DNA of 64,000 nucleotides from Planococcus citri (GCF_950023065.1 NC_088677.1:72441469-72505468); one strand, 5' to 3'. Positions 25,381 through 37,699 are shown, counted from the first letter of the stretch. The notes: generated from the sequence alone by a model not told the origin. Translations and numbers: made by a program.

Positions 25381-25958
25381 ACGTGTACCTAGTCGGACGT
25401 GTTTTGCTGCGTTAACTGTTACATTAGTTGAGCTCGTTTTCGTCTATTGTAATTAATTTTGAGGATGACCAGTATCGAATATTTTTCAATGATTCTAAAA
25501 TAAAATGCTTCATATGTCATGAGTTAGGTCACTCATCAAAGCAATGTACATACAACCATGATAACCAAGGCACTCCTCAAATTTCCAAACCACCAGCCAC
25601 AGATGGAGTCATTGACCTTACCAAAAATTCTTCAGCCAGCAAACCAGTTGCTATACCTTTACCTACCCAAACTGAAGTACCAGAGCAACCAATTGCAACA
25701 ATTTCCAATCTAGTTGTAGAAAGTGACATTTTCTCAGAGATCTTTTCTCCAGACACCTCTCCAAAGAAAAGGCCACTTCCCTCCAATTCAGACATCAGCA
25801 GCATCACTAGTGAGACATCTAATCTCCAACATCACAAGAATGATAGCCGCAGCTCAAAGAAGAAAACTACCATATTGACCAAAAGAACCCAAAAAGTCCA
25901 ACACCCAAAAAAATCAAAAATGGAATTCGTGCTGATGCAGGTTCATGTGGCAAAATAA
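25381..25958 (+). pseudogene. Gag-like ORF1 fragment with CCHC zinc knuckle (LINE)
   Basis: A 176-codon frame ends with TAA at 25958. About 30 residues in is a zinc knuckle, CFICHELGHSSKQC, matching C-x2-C-x4-H-x4-C, followed by a Pro/Ser/Thr-rich acidic linker and a Lys-rich end. The preceding YRIFFNDSKIK, shortly before the knuckle, is the usual lead-in of ORF1 nucleic-acid-binding proteins of insect LINEs. The 5' part is broken: an in-frame TAG at 25425-25427 precedes the segment, and the similar VYLVGRVLL-type lead-in upstream is in another frame, so the listed start is not a true start. No reverse transcriptase follows within 10 kb. It may belong to the same Jockey-type family as 40.4-41.8 kb; that link is a guess. 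Confidence 0.75.
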
Positions 25959-26999
25959 TTTGAAAGGGTGACGATAACAGTTAATTCGAATTTACAGGAG
26001 CCGAATTTACAGGAGCCAAATCCTATACTTACTCGGTCCTCTTCATGGCAATTTCTCAAAAAAAAAACTTATTTCAACTTTTTGCCTCATTTTAATCATA
26101 TTTTCATATTTTCATGAAAATTGATGAGTAGGTACAATTTAATTTTTTAACATTTCGTTTAAAAAAAAAAAAATTGAAATTCTCGTTAAAAATATTAGAA
26201 AAAAATCTTCGTTAAAAATTTTTTAAAAAGTTGTAAAAATAAAAATGCAATTCAGCATTTAAAATTTAGTCTGGCATGGCATGTTTTTGTATGCCTTTCT
26301 AATTTTTTCTGCCCAACCAGGGAAATTTTTTATAGGTTTTGAGATACTTTTGATACCTAATTAAAAAAGTTTTTCGCACAAAAAATTCGTTTTTGTGCCA
26401 AAATTTTACCATTTTTTTTTTTTTGTAAGAAAAGTGTCACGGGAAAGAGGAGGGGTCTTGCTAAAAGTAGACCTACTACATAAGTGCTGAGTTGAAAAAT
26501 TTGTACCACAATCATAACCACACAGATTTTCTCAACAAAGTTTTCCTTGTCATTTAAAAAAAAAACCACATTTTTTTACAATTTTTATTCATCCCCTCTC
26601 CTTTTTCAAAAAAGAAAACAATTGGGAAAGAATCAAAACAAAATTGGGAAAAAGTACAGGAATACCTCAGTTTCTATTCAAGCTCACCTTAACGATATTT
26701 TTTCTAAATTTTGAAATATTCTGACATCTACTTCGAGGTTCTGAAGAGGAAAGGAAGGGAGGGGGAAGGGAAACGATCAAAAAGTTGAAATTTTCACCCA
26801 ATTTTTTGATGTAATTTCAAAACAGTTCTTCAGCCTGGCTTCGTCAAATTTCGAAGGGCAGTTGAAAATCTATTCATGCATATACGAATCTAAGGACTTT
26901 TTTCAATAGTTCAGCTGCTTATAGTTTTGGAGAAATAATTCTGACTCTGCTATTTGGTAAATTTCCAGTCTCTATTTTGTTCCAGCAATTTTCTTATGT
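25959..26999. other. AT-rich gene-free stretch
   Basis: A short direct repeat of AATTTACAGGAGCC lies at about 25999-26027. The rest is A/T-rich with no gene. Confidence 0.5.
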
Positions 27000-28640
27000 A
27001 CTCTGAAATTTTTTCCAATAAAGACCCACAAAGAATAATCACCAATCATCGAACGTCCTTCCAAATTCAATACAATCACTCTGATCATAATCTTCACGCA
27101 TTCAAATGATTTCTAATCCGCTGCATTTCTCTCACATCAGTAACAGTACCTTCATCATAAGCTTTACCTACACGTCTCAATTCAATCGACTCGTTGCAAA
27201 GAAAATAACACTATACAAAATGCATTAAAAAACACCGCAAACAAATCGATCATTAGATCAAATAAATCAACCATAAGAGATCGAAGCGGCGCGACGCCTT
27301 CGCCAACAATACGTTCTAGGAAGATGAATCAATTCATCGTCGTCTTCTCTTTCTTGTACTACTCGTATTTTCCCGTGTCGTTTTTATCATCTCTTCAGTA
27401 CCTACAACTACTTACACTCTTGATAATAAAATTTCAGCATTCGATACGCCAATTATGTCGTCATTCGTCGATTATTCAATCAATCGGAGCCGATGAGAAG
27501 TTAGTAATACGTATAACTCCGTTACAATAAAGATGATTAATCGATCAATCGGAGATTAGTTCGATAAATCGAGCCATAGAAGCGACGAAAAGATAGAGCT
27601 TCTTCAACTGTATATCTCTGAAAATCCACTTGCTACCGTTAGTTTTGTGTCAACAGTCGAAATGGCGATATATTTTTTGTCGATGACCCATCTATAGAGA
27701 TCATTTTGTACTCGTATAATCCTGTTATCTTCATCTTCGATCTAGACATAACTAATATGACGATTCTCTAACTAAAAAATATTGAATCATTACCGCTTTG
27801 AACTTGTAATGTTGTCTAATTTGATACTCGTTCTCACAATATCTGCGCACCTACGTACAATTTGAACCCAGCACGTTTCATCGTTCCAGGGTTCATCTCC
27901 GATTCCAAACCACGTCCCAGAGCAAAAAAATTCGTACCCAAAATCAAGCATTATTTACCTGCGAACAAACAAGAGAAAAAACAAATTCGCTATTATAATC
28001 TCGTCCAACGATAAAGTATAAAATTCGCATTCGCGTTTAAATTATCCCCCTCCTTCACCTCCCTCGCTGTCCGCCACCGATCCCTCAGTGGCCCATGTGC
28101 CGAGACGTTGTCGTCGCGTCATTTACCCAGGTAAACACAACAGAATAGTTAAACACATATTATAAGCGACCAAAATAAATATTATACGCTCGTATATCTA
28201 TATACAACAACGACTAGTTCGCATGTACTGTTATAAAATAAAATACACGTAACTCGACGTGTGCATGTGTGCGGTGAGTACCACAACGTTCAACGTTAGT
28301 ATATTCAATTTAATTAAACTCCGCATATCGCGCCGCAAGAAAAAGATGAAAATCACCGCAGCGTTTCGAAATCACGCTCTTCAGTCTTCGCCTCGGCACT
28401 CGAAACTTGCTTAGTTTTATCCTCCCTTCACCCCCCTTCAATTCTATAACGATAGCTTATACAGACCTACTGTACTGTAATGTACAAAAAGTACACATAA
28501 ATGTGCTGCGAACACTCGCGAACCCGGTGCCAAAAAATATGTTGTCATTTGTCAAATTAACTTGGTTTTTTTACAAACGCCTACCTTCGTCCGTGACCGA
28601 ATAATTCCATCGTAGCGTTTTTTTAGACGGATTTTCCGTT
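27000..28640. other. Mixed-composition CpG-containing non-coding segment
   Basis: Many CGAT and CGAAT words and small near-palindromes such as GATCGATT. No domain-bearing frame. Confidence 0.4.
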
Positions 28641-29192
28641 CCGTACTGAGTTGAAATCTGGTCGCGAATGATGCCAGAGTCGTGGAACGATTAAATTTCA
28701 ATGCTAAGGTCCAAAAGCACTGAAAACTGGAAGAAAAATGGGTTCGAGGGTACTGAAGCCAAATTTGAGCTATCGATAGATAGCATTTTTCTCAACAAAA
28801 AAAAAAATCATCTAATTTTTGAATTTTGACCCAATTTGCAATTCAAGTTCTCTTCAGTTGGAACTCTCTTCATTTAAAATTTGATATCATTAGCTCGTAA
28901 GATAACTTGAGCTAAGAACGAAAAAATATTTTCTATGCTCACGTCAGACATGACTTGAGAAAGTTCAAAATATTAATCTACTCCAAGTCAGCCAAATTTT
29001 GCAAGATGGGCCATTGATTTTTATTATTTCCTGGCTCTTGTACTTTTCAGAAGTCTTAAAAATGCAGTTTTGGGCCATTATAGAGGTGATTTCATGATTT
29101 TGAAACAAACACTTTGGGTAATTTTTCAAAGGTTCCATGATTTTGAATGAGATTTGATGATATTTTCACAATGAACAGTATTTTGAATCATA
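28641..29192. other. AT-rich stretch, nothing recognised
   Basis: Ordinary A/T-rich non-coding sequence. Confidence 0.4.
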
Positions 29193-29709
29193 CCAGAGTG
29201 TCTACAGGAATTTGTTGACCAAAAATTACTATATTTTCTCCAAGTATGTAGGTAGTAGGTACCTACGTTTTCACTACCTTCCAAAATATGTATCTTTAAC
29301 CCCCCCCCCCCCTCCCCTACCATAGATCATTTTTTCACTTTTTTAATTATTTTTTGGGGGTTTTTTTGGTTTGGATTTTACAGTTTTTTACGTTGAAGTT
29401 ACATACCTACGTTTTCATCAATTTGAAATCAATCCAATGATTATAAAACCATCGCTACATTTATTCAAGTTGTTACAATTTCTCACATACTTACTTATGC
29501 ATAAGCACGTATTAAAAATACAAAATGAACGAATTTGAAAAATAAACAAATGAAAAAAATAGAACAATTTCAATTTTTTCAAATACTCACATATGAAAGA
29601 TGCGGGGGGGGGAGATTTTCCATTTTTTTTTTCATTTTTCACTACCTTCCAAGCGAAATCGCTAAAAATCACTACTTTTTCAATACTTTTACTACTTGTA
29701 GACACCCTG
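29193..29709. mobile_element. Worn hAT-like non-autonomous element
   Basis: The left end CCAGAGTGTCTACA and right end TGTAGACACCCTG are near-perfect inverted repeats of a CAGGGTGTCTACA terminus, 517 bases apart. A TTTTCACTACCTTCCAA word occurs near both ends in direct orientation. A C13 run (29300-29312) and a G9 run (29604-29612) lie inside. No matching target duplication remains, so the insertion is old or one end is coincidental. Confidence 0.55.
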
Positions 29710-30558
29710 TATACGGTTTTGAACAAATTTCCTCACACAAATTGTCTAATTTAGAAAAAAAAATAAGTTTTGATATGTTTACAAGTCTTTTTGATCGTTT
29801 AAATCATCGACGAATTTGTTCATCATCTTTTCATGGTCATTTTTTTGTGAGGCAAGAAGTTGGAAAAATTATGTGGAAGAATCGAAAACTTGAAAATTTA
29901 TGCATCAAAAGTGCGTAATTTATGATACATCTATTTGTATCCCCTCCCAGCTTCTTCGCCACCCCAGTCTCCCCCAAGAAAATTCGTGATAATGTTTAGA
30001 TTTAATTCCTAACCATTGATTTTAAAAAATATCAAACTTCCTTTGCTTTGTTACTTAAGACAATTAGAAGATTCAAAACATACAATGCAAATTATTCGTA
30101 CATGAAAAAGACCTATTAAAAGTCGTGAAAATAGTGAAAAATAACCTTCAATAACATTAATGATACCTACAAGAAACCTGATTTTTTTTCAAATTTAGCA
30201 ATTCCTCAATTCAAATTCTTACATTGAAATGAGAAAGAACTTACATCTCAATTTATTCTTCAAGAAATACCAAAATGAAATTTCAAACAATTTTGAAAAT
30301 TTTTGCACAAAATTATATTTTATTCGAAGAAGAAATTTTTTTGAATTCAAAAATATAAAAAATCTGTCAATTCTCAAAAATGTGTCAAAATTTTTAATTT
30401 TTATCAATTTTTTTTTTAATTGAAATTTTGAAATAGGGCTAAAATTTGATCAAAGTTTTAATTGCGATGGAAAAATTTTTCCTGGTGAGTTCTCGAAGTC
30501 GTTGAAAAAAATATTGAAATTTTGTGGTTTAGAGCGTCAAATTTTTTCTTCGAAGGTT
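29710..30558. other. Very AT-rich gene-free stretch
   Basis: Phe/Lys/Asn-rich opposed frames at 30219-30423 are compositional. No repeat unit identified. Confidence 0.5.
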
Positions 30559-30792
30559 TTATAGAAAACTTGAGAAAAATGTAGGGGTATGTGTGATCTT
30601 GTCGGACAAGCATGAGCCTTTTGTGTTACATTTGACTCCACCTAATGGAACTCCAGGTATCTGGAAGCAGTTCTCGCAAGTCCGAGGCATTCCACATCCA
30701 CCGTCATATTGTACAGTGATACATATGCATTTCAAACTCGCTCTTTTTATAGATGTATCACAATGTACGAGTAATACTGTAGGGTAGAACAC
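30559..30792 (-). other. Cys-rich open frame of unknown status
   Basis: The minus-strand frame has clustered cysteines (KCICITVQYDGGCG, RTCENC, KCNTKGSC). The plus strand is open over the same interval (30593-30787). Sequence complexity is higher than in the flanking AT-rich DNA. It could be an old exon, a retroelement fragment or chance; no family was recognised and no signal peptide is convincing. Confidence 0.2.
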
Positions 30793-31066
30793 TCTAAACT
30801 AAACCTTTATTCTTATACAGTTTTCTGCAATGTGATTAGTTTAACCATCTACATTACAAAACAACGTTATCGAAAAAGGTTTCAGGCTAGCTTCTTCCCT
30901 ATTGGTCTATAGAAATAAGGGTTTTTATATAAATATAAGCTGTATCCAGTTTAGAAACGAGTCTATGTTAGAAACTTGGTGGAATAAACTTCACTGTTAT
31001 AGTACTCTCGTTTCTTTCGCGACTCAGTCTCACTTGTCAGCCATTTAGTTGACCATTACAAATTAC
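30779..31066 (+). mobile_element. Possible solo LTR or retroelement promoter
   Basis: Starts TGTAGGG and ends ATTACA (short TGTA/TACA inversion). Inside are a TATATAAATATAAG box near 30928 and an AATAAAC signal near 30985 followed by a T/C-rich tail, the order expected of an LTR. No second LTR, primer-binding site or polyprotein was found, so this is tentative. Confidence 0.3.
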
Positions 31067-31305
31067 AAGGAAGTCTGTAAGACCATTCAGTTGGTCACCG
31101 TGGAAGATAGGCATTAAGCAACCTGTGTTTGGTCATTCAGTTGGCCACCACACAGAAGTCTGTACGGCCATTTAGTTGGCCACCACACAGAAGTCTGTAC
31201 GGCCATTTAGTTGGCCACAACAGAGATAGGACCGCAGCCTGCATACAGCCATTGAGTTAGCCACAACGCGGAAGCCTGTACAGCTCTTCAGTGAGCCACC
31301 ACAGG
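31039..31305. repeat. Tandem repeat with a 35-bp step
   Basis: Two units starting at 31151 and 31186 (CACAGAAGTCTGTACGGCCA, then TTTAGTTGGCCAC) are practically identical. Four or five more diverged GCCATTYAGTTGGCCAC-type units flank them on both sides. Composition is much more GC-balanced than the neighbourhood. It directly follows the LTR-like sequence and may be part of the same element. Confidence 0.85.
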
Positions 31306-31319
31306 GACAGGGTTACATA

Positions 31320-32093
31320 CTCATCATCACGACCGCGAATCAATATAATTTGCAACTAAATAGGTGCACAAGAAGGTCTACCTCGCTCTCCCCTCCGCGA
31401 CCTCGTACCAAACCTACAAAAATGATCTGATAAATTTTCATCTGATGAAATTCTACAGCAAATTCGTATCAACTTGGCCTTTTCTCTCATCTGCTTCTGA
31501 TAAATTTGGCTTTGGGAATCAACATAATGTTTTGGAGAAAATTTAGGAAAATCCTCAGGTTCCAAAATGTGTGATCACTCAAATTCATTTGATTGTTCAG
31601 TCCAACTTCTCTCAGGAAAATTCTTGAAATTTATTGGTTGGACTTCCTTTTAGGCGTTATAGGGTTGATAAAAAATCAGGTTACAAAACTAACCAAAATA
31701 TATAATGAGTGATTTTTTTTTTCAAATATTTTATCAAGTGAATCGTTCATGAAGGAGTAAAACTTTTTTTTGATTTTTCAAAATTTGAATCAATAAGTAT
31801 AGCGAACGTTTAAAACCAGTTGTGGATGATAGCATAATATTATTTGCTTTTCAAATTGTAATTATCAAATCACTTCAAAAGTTGAAATTTGGTTTATAGG
31901 TACTTAGGCACTCTATTATCAACCTCTCGAGTTGTATTGTGATTGTTTCAAGCTGTTTTGGAGCAGAATTTTCAATATTTTTCAAAAATAATCGCTGGAG
32001 AATGTTTTGAATTTAAACTAGAATCAACATAATATTATTTTGAAAATATGCTCCTGAATAGATCGAAATGGTTTCGAAGACGCTTTAATCTGA
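31320..32093. other. AT-rich gene-free stretch
   Basis: No gene. Contains a TTTTGGAGCAGAATTTTC word near 31960 weakly like the GGAGGCTCCAG family. Confidence 0.4.
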
Positions 32094-32340
32094 GTTTTTC
32101 TACCCGCTGCGGTGGACAAATCGATTTCCTTGTATGACGACATCGATTCCGACGATTTGCTCAATGCAGCAAATTGAGACGATGATTCTCAGCAAGGCAA
32201 AACCGAAGGGTCTGTCGAAAAAGTTGCTTGTTGGAGTGACGAGGTAGAGGAAGCTCTCCTCAACGGACAAGAAGGCCAGAACGCCTGAAAAAACCTTCGA
32301 TGAGAGTGATCGAGTAGTATAATGCGAATAAGTCGTCCAT
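32094..32340 (+). pseudogene. Possible coding relic, family unknown
   Basis: On the plus strand a non-repetitive stretch reads as acidic protein-like sequence: SLYDDIDSDDLLNAAN, one stop, then CWSDEVEEALLNGQEG in the same frame, another stop, and an acidic continuation in a neighbouring frame. Balanced composition and acidic residues contrast with the surrounding A/T-rich DNA, suggesting a decayed gene or retroelement fragment. I cannot name the family. Confidence 0.3.
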
Positions 32341-32550
32341 TTGCGACGCAGGACTCTATTAATAATTTTTTTTTCAAAAACTGGAAGATCCGAAAATCAG
32401 CCAGATGCTCCAGAATGATTCGAAACTACCATCGTCCAACCTAAAAATAGTAAGCCAAATTTGAATTTTTAAAAATTTTAAAAATCAAAAAATGAATTTC
32501 AGCACTTGAAATTAATAAGTTCTATTTCAATTACATACTTCTTAGTCCAT
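32341..32550. repeat. Fragment of the GGAGGCTCCAG repeat family
   Basis: CCAGATGCTCCAGAATGATTCGAAAC near 32400-32425 resembles the words at 10.9, 21 and 37 kb. Only a short remnant. Confidence 0.4.
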
Positions 32551-34780
32551 ACCAAAAATTACCAACCCAGTTGAAATATCTCCATTTCAATTTCGAACAA
32601 ATCCTTCTTCATCTTTCCCCATCCTCTCACATCGACTTGAAAATCGCACAAAAGACGTAAAAGCCACGCGCTAGCATTGAAAATTGCCCACGTTCCCAAT
32701 ATCACTCACCGTCACTTCGATATTATTAAATTATATTACGAAAAACACCATAGAGCCTACCTATAAATAAACGTATACGCTACACTTTAATATCGACGTT
32801 TAAATCTAAATAATACACCTCTCCTTGGTGATTTTTCTCGCCATTAGCTCGCCACGATACTCTACAAATTTCCCACTCTCAATTCGAACGGGTACCTATA
32901 TAATACACTTACGCAGTAACAAAAGCGCTTATTATTACTTATAACTTTAATAACAGCCCATACTGCAACCTACCAATTAGCGCATTTTTTCATTCCTACT
33001 TTTTCGATCACTCTTCAGTAGTAGTCGTCGTCGTCGTCGGTGTATTTTTCTTTATTATTTTTCTCCATTCTGTATTATTCCTAATATTGTACTTGGCAAA
33101 TAGGTACTCGTCGTACATCGGACCGGGGTCCGGATTGCGTGTGTATACGCGTTCCGATTTTTTTAATACAATTTTACCCAGAATAAAGAGTATAGAGAAG
33201 GTAAGGTAGCTCTGCGGCTCTGAGAAAGTATACGGAACTCGCGGAGAACGCGTGAGAATTGCATTGTTTGTAAGAGCTACATGGCGAGCAAACGAGCGAC
33301 GATTATTATTATTCTATTTGGCCTGTCTCTTTGCTCTCCTCGACTACCCTGTTCTATGTAGTATGCTTAATAACGCCGTGTTCATTTAACGTAATTCTAT
33401 TTTGGACGACGATGACCGAGTCTACGATGAACACGATGACCAAGACCCGAAATATCCGTTCTTCGGTTATATGTAGTTATTAAGAAACATTCGCGGAAAA
33501 TCGTACCATCTCTGCCCTCTCTAGTCTGATGAAAAAAAAGTCCACACTCGAGCAGCTCGTCAATTATATTCGTATTATTGTGCATCGTACCTAGAGTATT
33601 TTTTATTTTCTTACAACGAGAGTATAAATTAATTATCTAAACTCGACGTTACAACTTCATTGTACTTTGGCACCGGGGAAATATGTCGGTATGTAGGTTA
33701 GAACTCGGGTAAAGGGTCAGAGGGGGGTACTACCGCGAAGAAATGACATTTTACCTTAAATACCGCGTCGAGACTGCGACTTTTTAAATATTCATCGCAA
33801 AACGTCGTCTTCGTCGCCGCCGCTGACATTCGAATTGAAACTTAATCGCGTCTTCAAGTTGTGGTTAAATTTCGACGAAGAAATAAAATTCAATTTTGCA
33901 AGACCCCTAACCCGGCCCCCGAACGAAGAAAACTTCTGTGGCGGTGTCTCGGTCTCGAACTCGATTTTGGCTTGAAGAGATTCGCGTGTGCTTATACAGC
34001 TGAAGAAAAAGATCAAAGCTAATACGCATTCATATATGAGGGTACCTTTAGTATATGAGTTTAATTTGGCTTAACGAGGTGTTACGTGATATTGTTCGTA
34101 GCCGCAAGTATCTACTTTCGTTTATTATTATACATACTTATAGATATAGTACCTACAGCAGCAGACAAAGCCACCTCAATGTGTACGCACGTGTAGGCTT
34201 TTATATGTACATAAATACAAAGAGTATGGTACCTCTACCTACCTATATGTACTACGAGTAAATCCACGATGACGATAACGACGACGACGCGACCGACGCC
34301 TTCGTATGTGCTCGTAATATGTACACGTTCGGTGTTTTTAGGTGTATCTGAGGTAGCGAGATATACGCGTAAATGAAAAATTACCTCGGTTAAGTGCCTT
34401 CGAAAAGACCGCCATCAATCGTCGAAATACTCGTACTTATTCGAATAATTTTTCAGTCGTTTTCGATGTCTTACAAGACGTCTATGTAGCTATACTTGTG
34501 CACCGAATAACGTGCGTGGAGTTTTTACTCGTAGGTAGGTACGAACGTCTTTTGATCATATTCGTAGAAGAATATGAACTCTACTTCTCACATACTCTCT
34601 CTTTCCGAGATTTCCTTTTCCTTCTGTGTAATATTCGTGCATGTATTTTATTAATGAGCGTCATATTTCTTTGATCTTTCGAGTTGCCACTTCAGGAGAA
34701 AATTTCTTTAATCGAATTCGATATCTTTTAATTAAACCGTGTAAGTAAGGGTTTTTGATGCTTTTAGAGAGGTGAAAAAA
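32551..34780. other. Mixed-composition CpG-containing non-coding segment
   Basis: Contains a GTA/GTC trinucleotide tract at 33018-33039, an ACG-rich tract near 34267-34297 and many GTACCTAC words. Open frames show no domain. Confidence 0.4.
33018..33039. repeat. (GTC)n microsatellite
   Basis: GTA GTA then about five GTC units. Confidence 0.85.
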
Positions 34781-34896
34781 ATTGAGGAAGATTGTTCTTA
34801 TGAAAACTAAAGTAGCGACAGGGCAAGAAAAATCTTCAAATTTTTCGTTAAATGGTGGTCTTTTGAATGTATCTTTGTTGGTAGAATGAGACCCCT

Positions 34897-35175
34897 CATG
34901 GCGTAGCCAAAGGGGGGGAGGGGTGAAGGGGAGCCATCACCCTCCCCCCAGGCAAGCGAAAAATTGAAAAACTTGCAAAAAAGATCGGCTTTTCGTTTTT
35001 TGGACCCATTTTTTCAACAAATTTTCTCTCTCAGTTCGCTCGAGCAGTATGCTAATTTTACCTTCATTTTCATTATAATCATTTTCATCGCACGTTACGA
35101 AAGGTTTTCGGAAAATTTACCTCTGAATTTATCTGATTTTGCCTCCTCCTTGAAAAAATTCTGGCTACGCCACTG
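34897..35175. mobile_element. Short hAT-like MITE, 279 bp
   Basis: Left end CATGGCGTAGCCA and right end TGGCTACGCCACTG are inverted repeats of a CAGTGGCGTAGCCA terminus, with one base lost on the left. They are flanked by AGACCCCT (34889-34896) and AGACCCCC (35176-35183), an 8-bp target duplication with one mismatch. The 8-bp duplication and CAG-type ends fit the hAT superfamily. Too short for a transposase. Confidence 0.8.
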
Positions 35176-36358
35176 AGACCCCCTCCCCCCGAACTTAATT
35201 TCATCAAATTACTTGCATAATCAATGAGTGTAAAATTTTCATGAGGCACTTCTATCGATTTGGTAGAAAATAAGTTGAACTTCTTCCCAGAAATGTTTGA
35301 AAATTTAAAAACGAAGTCCACGAAATATATCCATTCTAGATACATGTCTAAAAACTTCATAAAATTTTGAAAAACGTGCGAAAAATTTCAGTGCAAAAAT
35401 TCGCTCAAACTTGAATAAAATTGATCGAAAATTTTCAGAAATACGTGCGATGAAGTAAAACCAACCCAAAATTGATCAAAACTATATTATTGAAAATAGA
35501 AAAATTGTCTCAAAATTGTTCAGAGTTCAATATTAAAAAAATAATATGATTTGTTGATCTCTCAAACATCTGAAAATCTTCTGAGAATAATTTGAAAATT
35601 GAATTCGGAGTGTCCATTATTTTTGGCAAGTCATTTTTCTTGGCTTTTTTAGGTTTTCCAGATCAATTTTCTAGATTATTTTTTCCAATTTTTCATACGT
35701 ACTTACACCATCCTTTTATTTTTAAAAAAAAAGTAGCCGAAGGGGGGGGGGTAATTTTTTCATACGTTTCCTTCAAAAGTGATACTTTTTCTTTGATTAA
35801 TAACTTTTTTGATTCAAAAAAAAAAACAACATGCAAGAAACTATGATTCATTCACAAAGAAACAAAAAAAAAACAATATTGATGCATTAAACTAGAAGAT
35901 AATAATTAAAACAAATTACAAATATAAAAAAACCTCAAAGACTTCGACTTTGGTACTTTTCTTTGGGAACATAAAAAAAGAACGAACGATTCACGTATTC
36001 AACTTCGAAATGACCTAAAATTAGAGTAAGTTACGAAATCGTCGAAGATTACTTTACTAAATAAACTTCTCAATTTCTAAATCTAAATTTCTGATCTCAT
36101 TATTACGAAGTACGCGTTTGGAAGAAATCGTTCAAATGAAGCAAAACTTTAAAATTAGGAAGTGATCGTTTTTTCAAAATCCCAAGGATTTTGTATTAAA
36201 ATTACGAAATTCTCTAAATTTTCCAGATTTGCGAAATTCCCCGACTTCTTCTGGTTCTTCAGATTTTCCAGAGAATGGATACTCTGGAATTTAAGTAGTT
36301 TTCCACAATTCATTGAAATCACTTGTAAATCGAATGAAAATGAACGTGTCATTCAATC
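35176..36358. other. AT-rich gene-free stretch
   Basis: G10 run at 35742-35751; opposed frames near 36155-36386 are Phe/Lys/Asn-rich and compositional. No gene supported. Confidence 0.45.
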
Positions 36359-36688
36359 CAAAAATCATCTGGATTCGTTTCCATAATTTCCTAAAGCTGA
36401 ATAATACAATCATTCAGAATACAGGCTGCTTGAAAATGTGCATTGTTATTTGCTTTTTGACATGGAAATAGTTTCTTCGGTGAGGGGAGGGGGGAGAGGG
36501 TCTATAAAAAATTACAAGATGCTCAAAAATCATCTGGATTCGTTTCCATAATTTCCTAAAGCTGAATAATACAATCATTCAGAATACAGGCTGCTTGAAA
36601 ATGTGCATTGTTATTTGCTTTTTGACATGGAAATAGTTTCTTCGGTGAGGGGAGGGGGGAGAGGGTCTATAAAAAATTACAAGATGCT
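36359..36688. repeat. Perfect 165-bp tandem duplication
   Basis: Copy 1 (36359-36523) and copy 2 (36524-36688) appear identical base for base, including the AATAATACAATCATTCAGAA core and the GAGGGGAGGGGGGAGAGGG tract. The identity implies a very recent event or an assembly artefact. Confidence 0.92.
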
Positions 36689-37019
36689 GATCATGACACT
36701 CGCTTTTGAAATCTGGAAGCATATTACAAAATTCTTCATAATACCTCAGAATTTTGAATTTTTTTAAAAAAGAAAATATCAATTTTTAGTATTTACTCGA
36801 AACTTTACAATATTTCGTCTGGTAATTTTTGATAAATCACTGGTAATTTCTGGTAAAGTATTCGTAATTTTGTTGGTAGATTACTGGCTGTGTTTAAAAT
36901 TCCTCCAATAATTAAAAATCGCTCTGGAAGTGCAACAATTCATGTTGAAAAAACTGCTTGAATCTTCTTTGAAAATTTGATTTCTTCACCTTTTCTTTTT
37001 TTGGATTTTTCAATTCGGT
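36689..37019. other. AT-rich spacer with TGGTAATTTTTGAT-type words
   Basis: TCTGGTAATTT recurs loosely near 36818-36890. No gene. Confidence 0.4.
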
Positions 37020-37250
37020 CAAAATTTTACTTTTGAACTCCCCCTCCCCTACGATTTGAAATGATCGAGAAGGAGTCCAAGCACCGACTAAAGTTATACT
37101 TAGGTGCTGAAGATCATTTTTCGACCCTTCCAAAGCGATCGATTTGAAATTTTTCTGGAGAAAATTAAAAAATTGCTGGAGGCTGCAGAATAGCTCAAAA
37201 CTAGCAATTGTTGATGCATAAGGAATTAAATTGAAGAAATTATTCAAATT
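37020..37250. mobile_element. Diverged partial copy of the 10.5-kb MITE
   Basis: AGCACCGA, AGGTG, TTTTTCTGGAGAAAATTAAA, GGAGGCTGCAGAATAGCTCA and the AACTAGCA-TTGTTGATG order follow the right arm of the element at 10,850-11,010. Only one arm is evident. Confidence 0.55.
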
Positions 37251-37499
37251 AGTTCTCATTCCTCAATGTCTTAGGTAAAAAAAGATATTTCATAAAAAAA
37301 GTTTGAAAATTGCCCTTGAAAAAGCTTTTGAAATTTTTTCAAAATTCGCAAAAAATTGAAAAAAAACGGTTTTAAGATCTGAAATTTTGGTCACGATGAT
37401 TTTAGGGTACGCTCTTTCGATTTAGCTCGGTGAAGTCCAATTCGAAGAATGCGAGTTCAAAAGGCCTCCTTGCGAGAAATAATTGAGTCATATTCCAAA

Positions 37500-37699
37500 A
37501 GTGGATTTAATCATTCTCGAACGATTCAGATTCAGATTCAGATTTTGATCAGTCATTCACGAACAGTAAGTTTTGACGAATCTTTGAAAAATGAAAAAAT
37601 CGTTCGCGAATGATTCATCTAATAAAGATCTGAAAATTCTTCAATAGTTGAGAAATTAGACTATTCGTTTGGTTGAAATGAGAGAAATGATCCAATTCC
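37500..37699. repeat. Small cluster of TTCGCGAA-type near-palindromes
   Basis: TCATTCTCGAACGATTC, GTCATTCACGAACAG and TCGTTCGCGAATGATTC occur within 110 bases, beside three tandem CAGATT units. This is the motif family that fills 43.2-45.9 kb. Confidence 0.75.
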
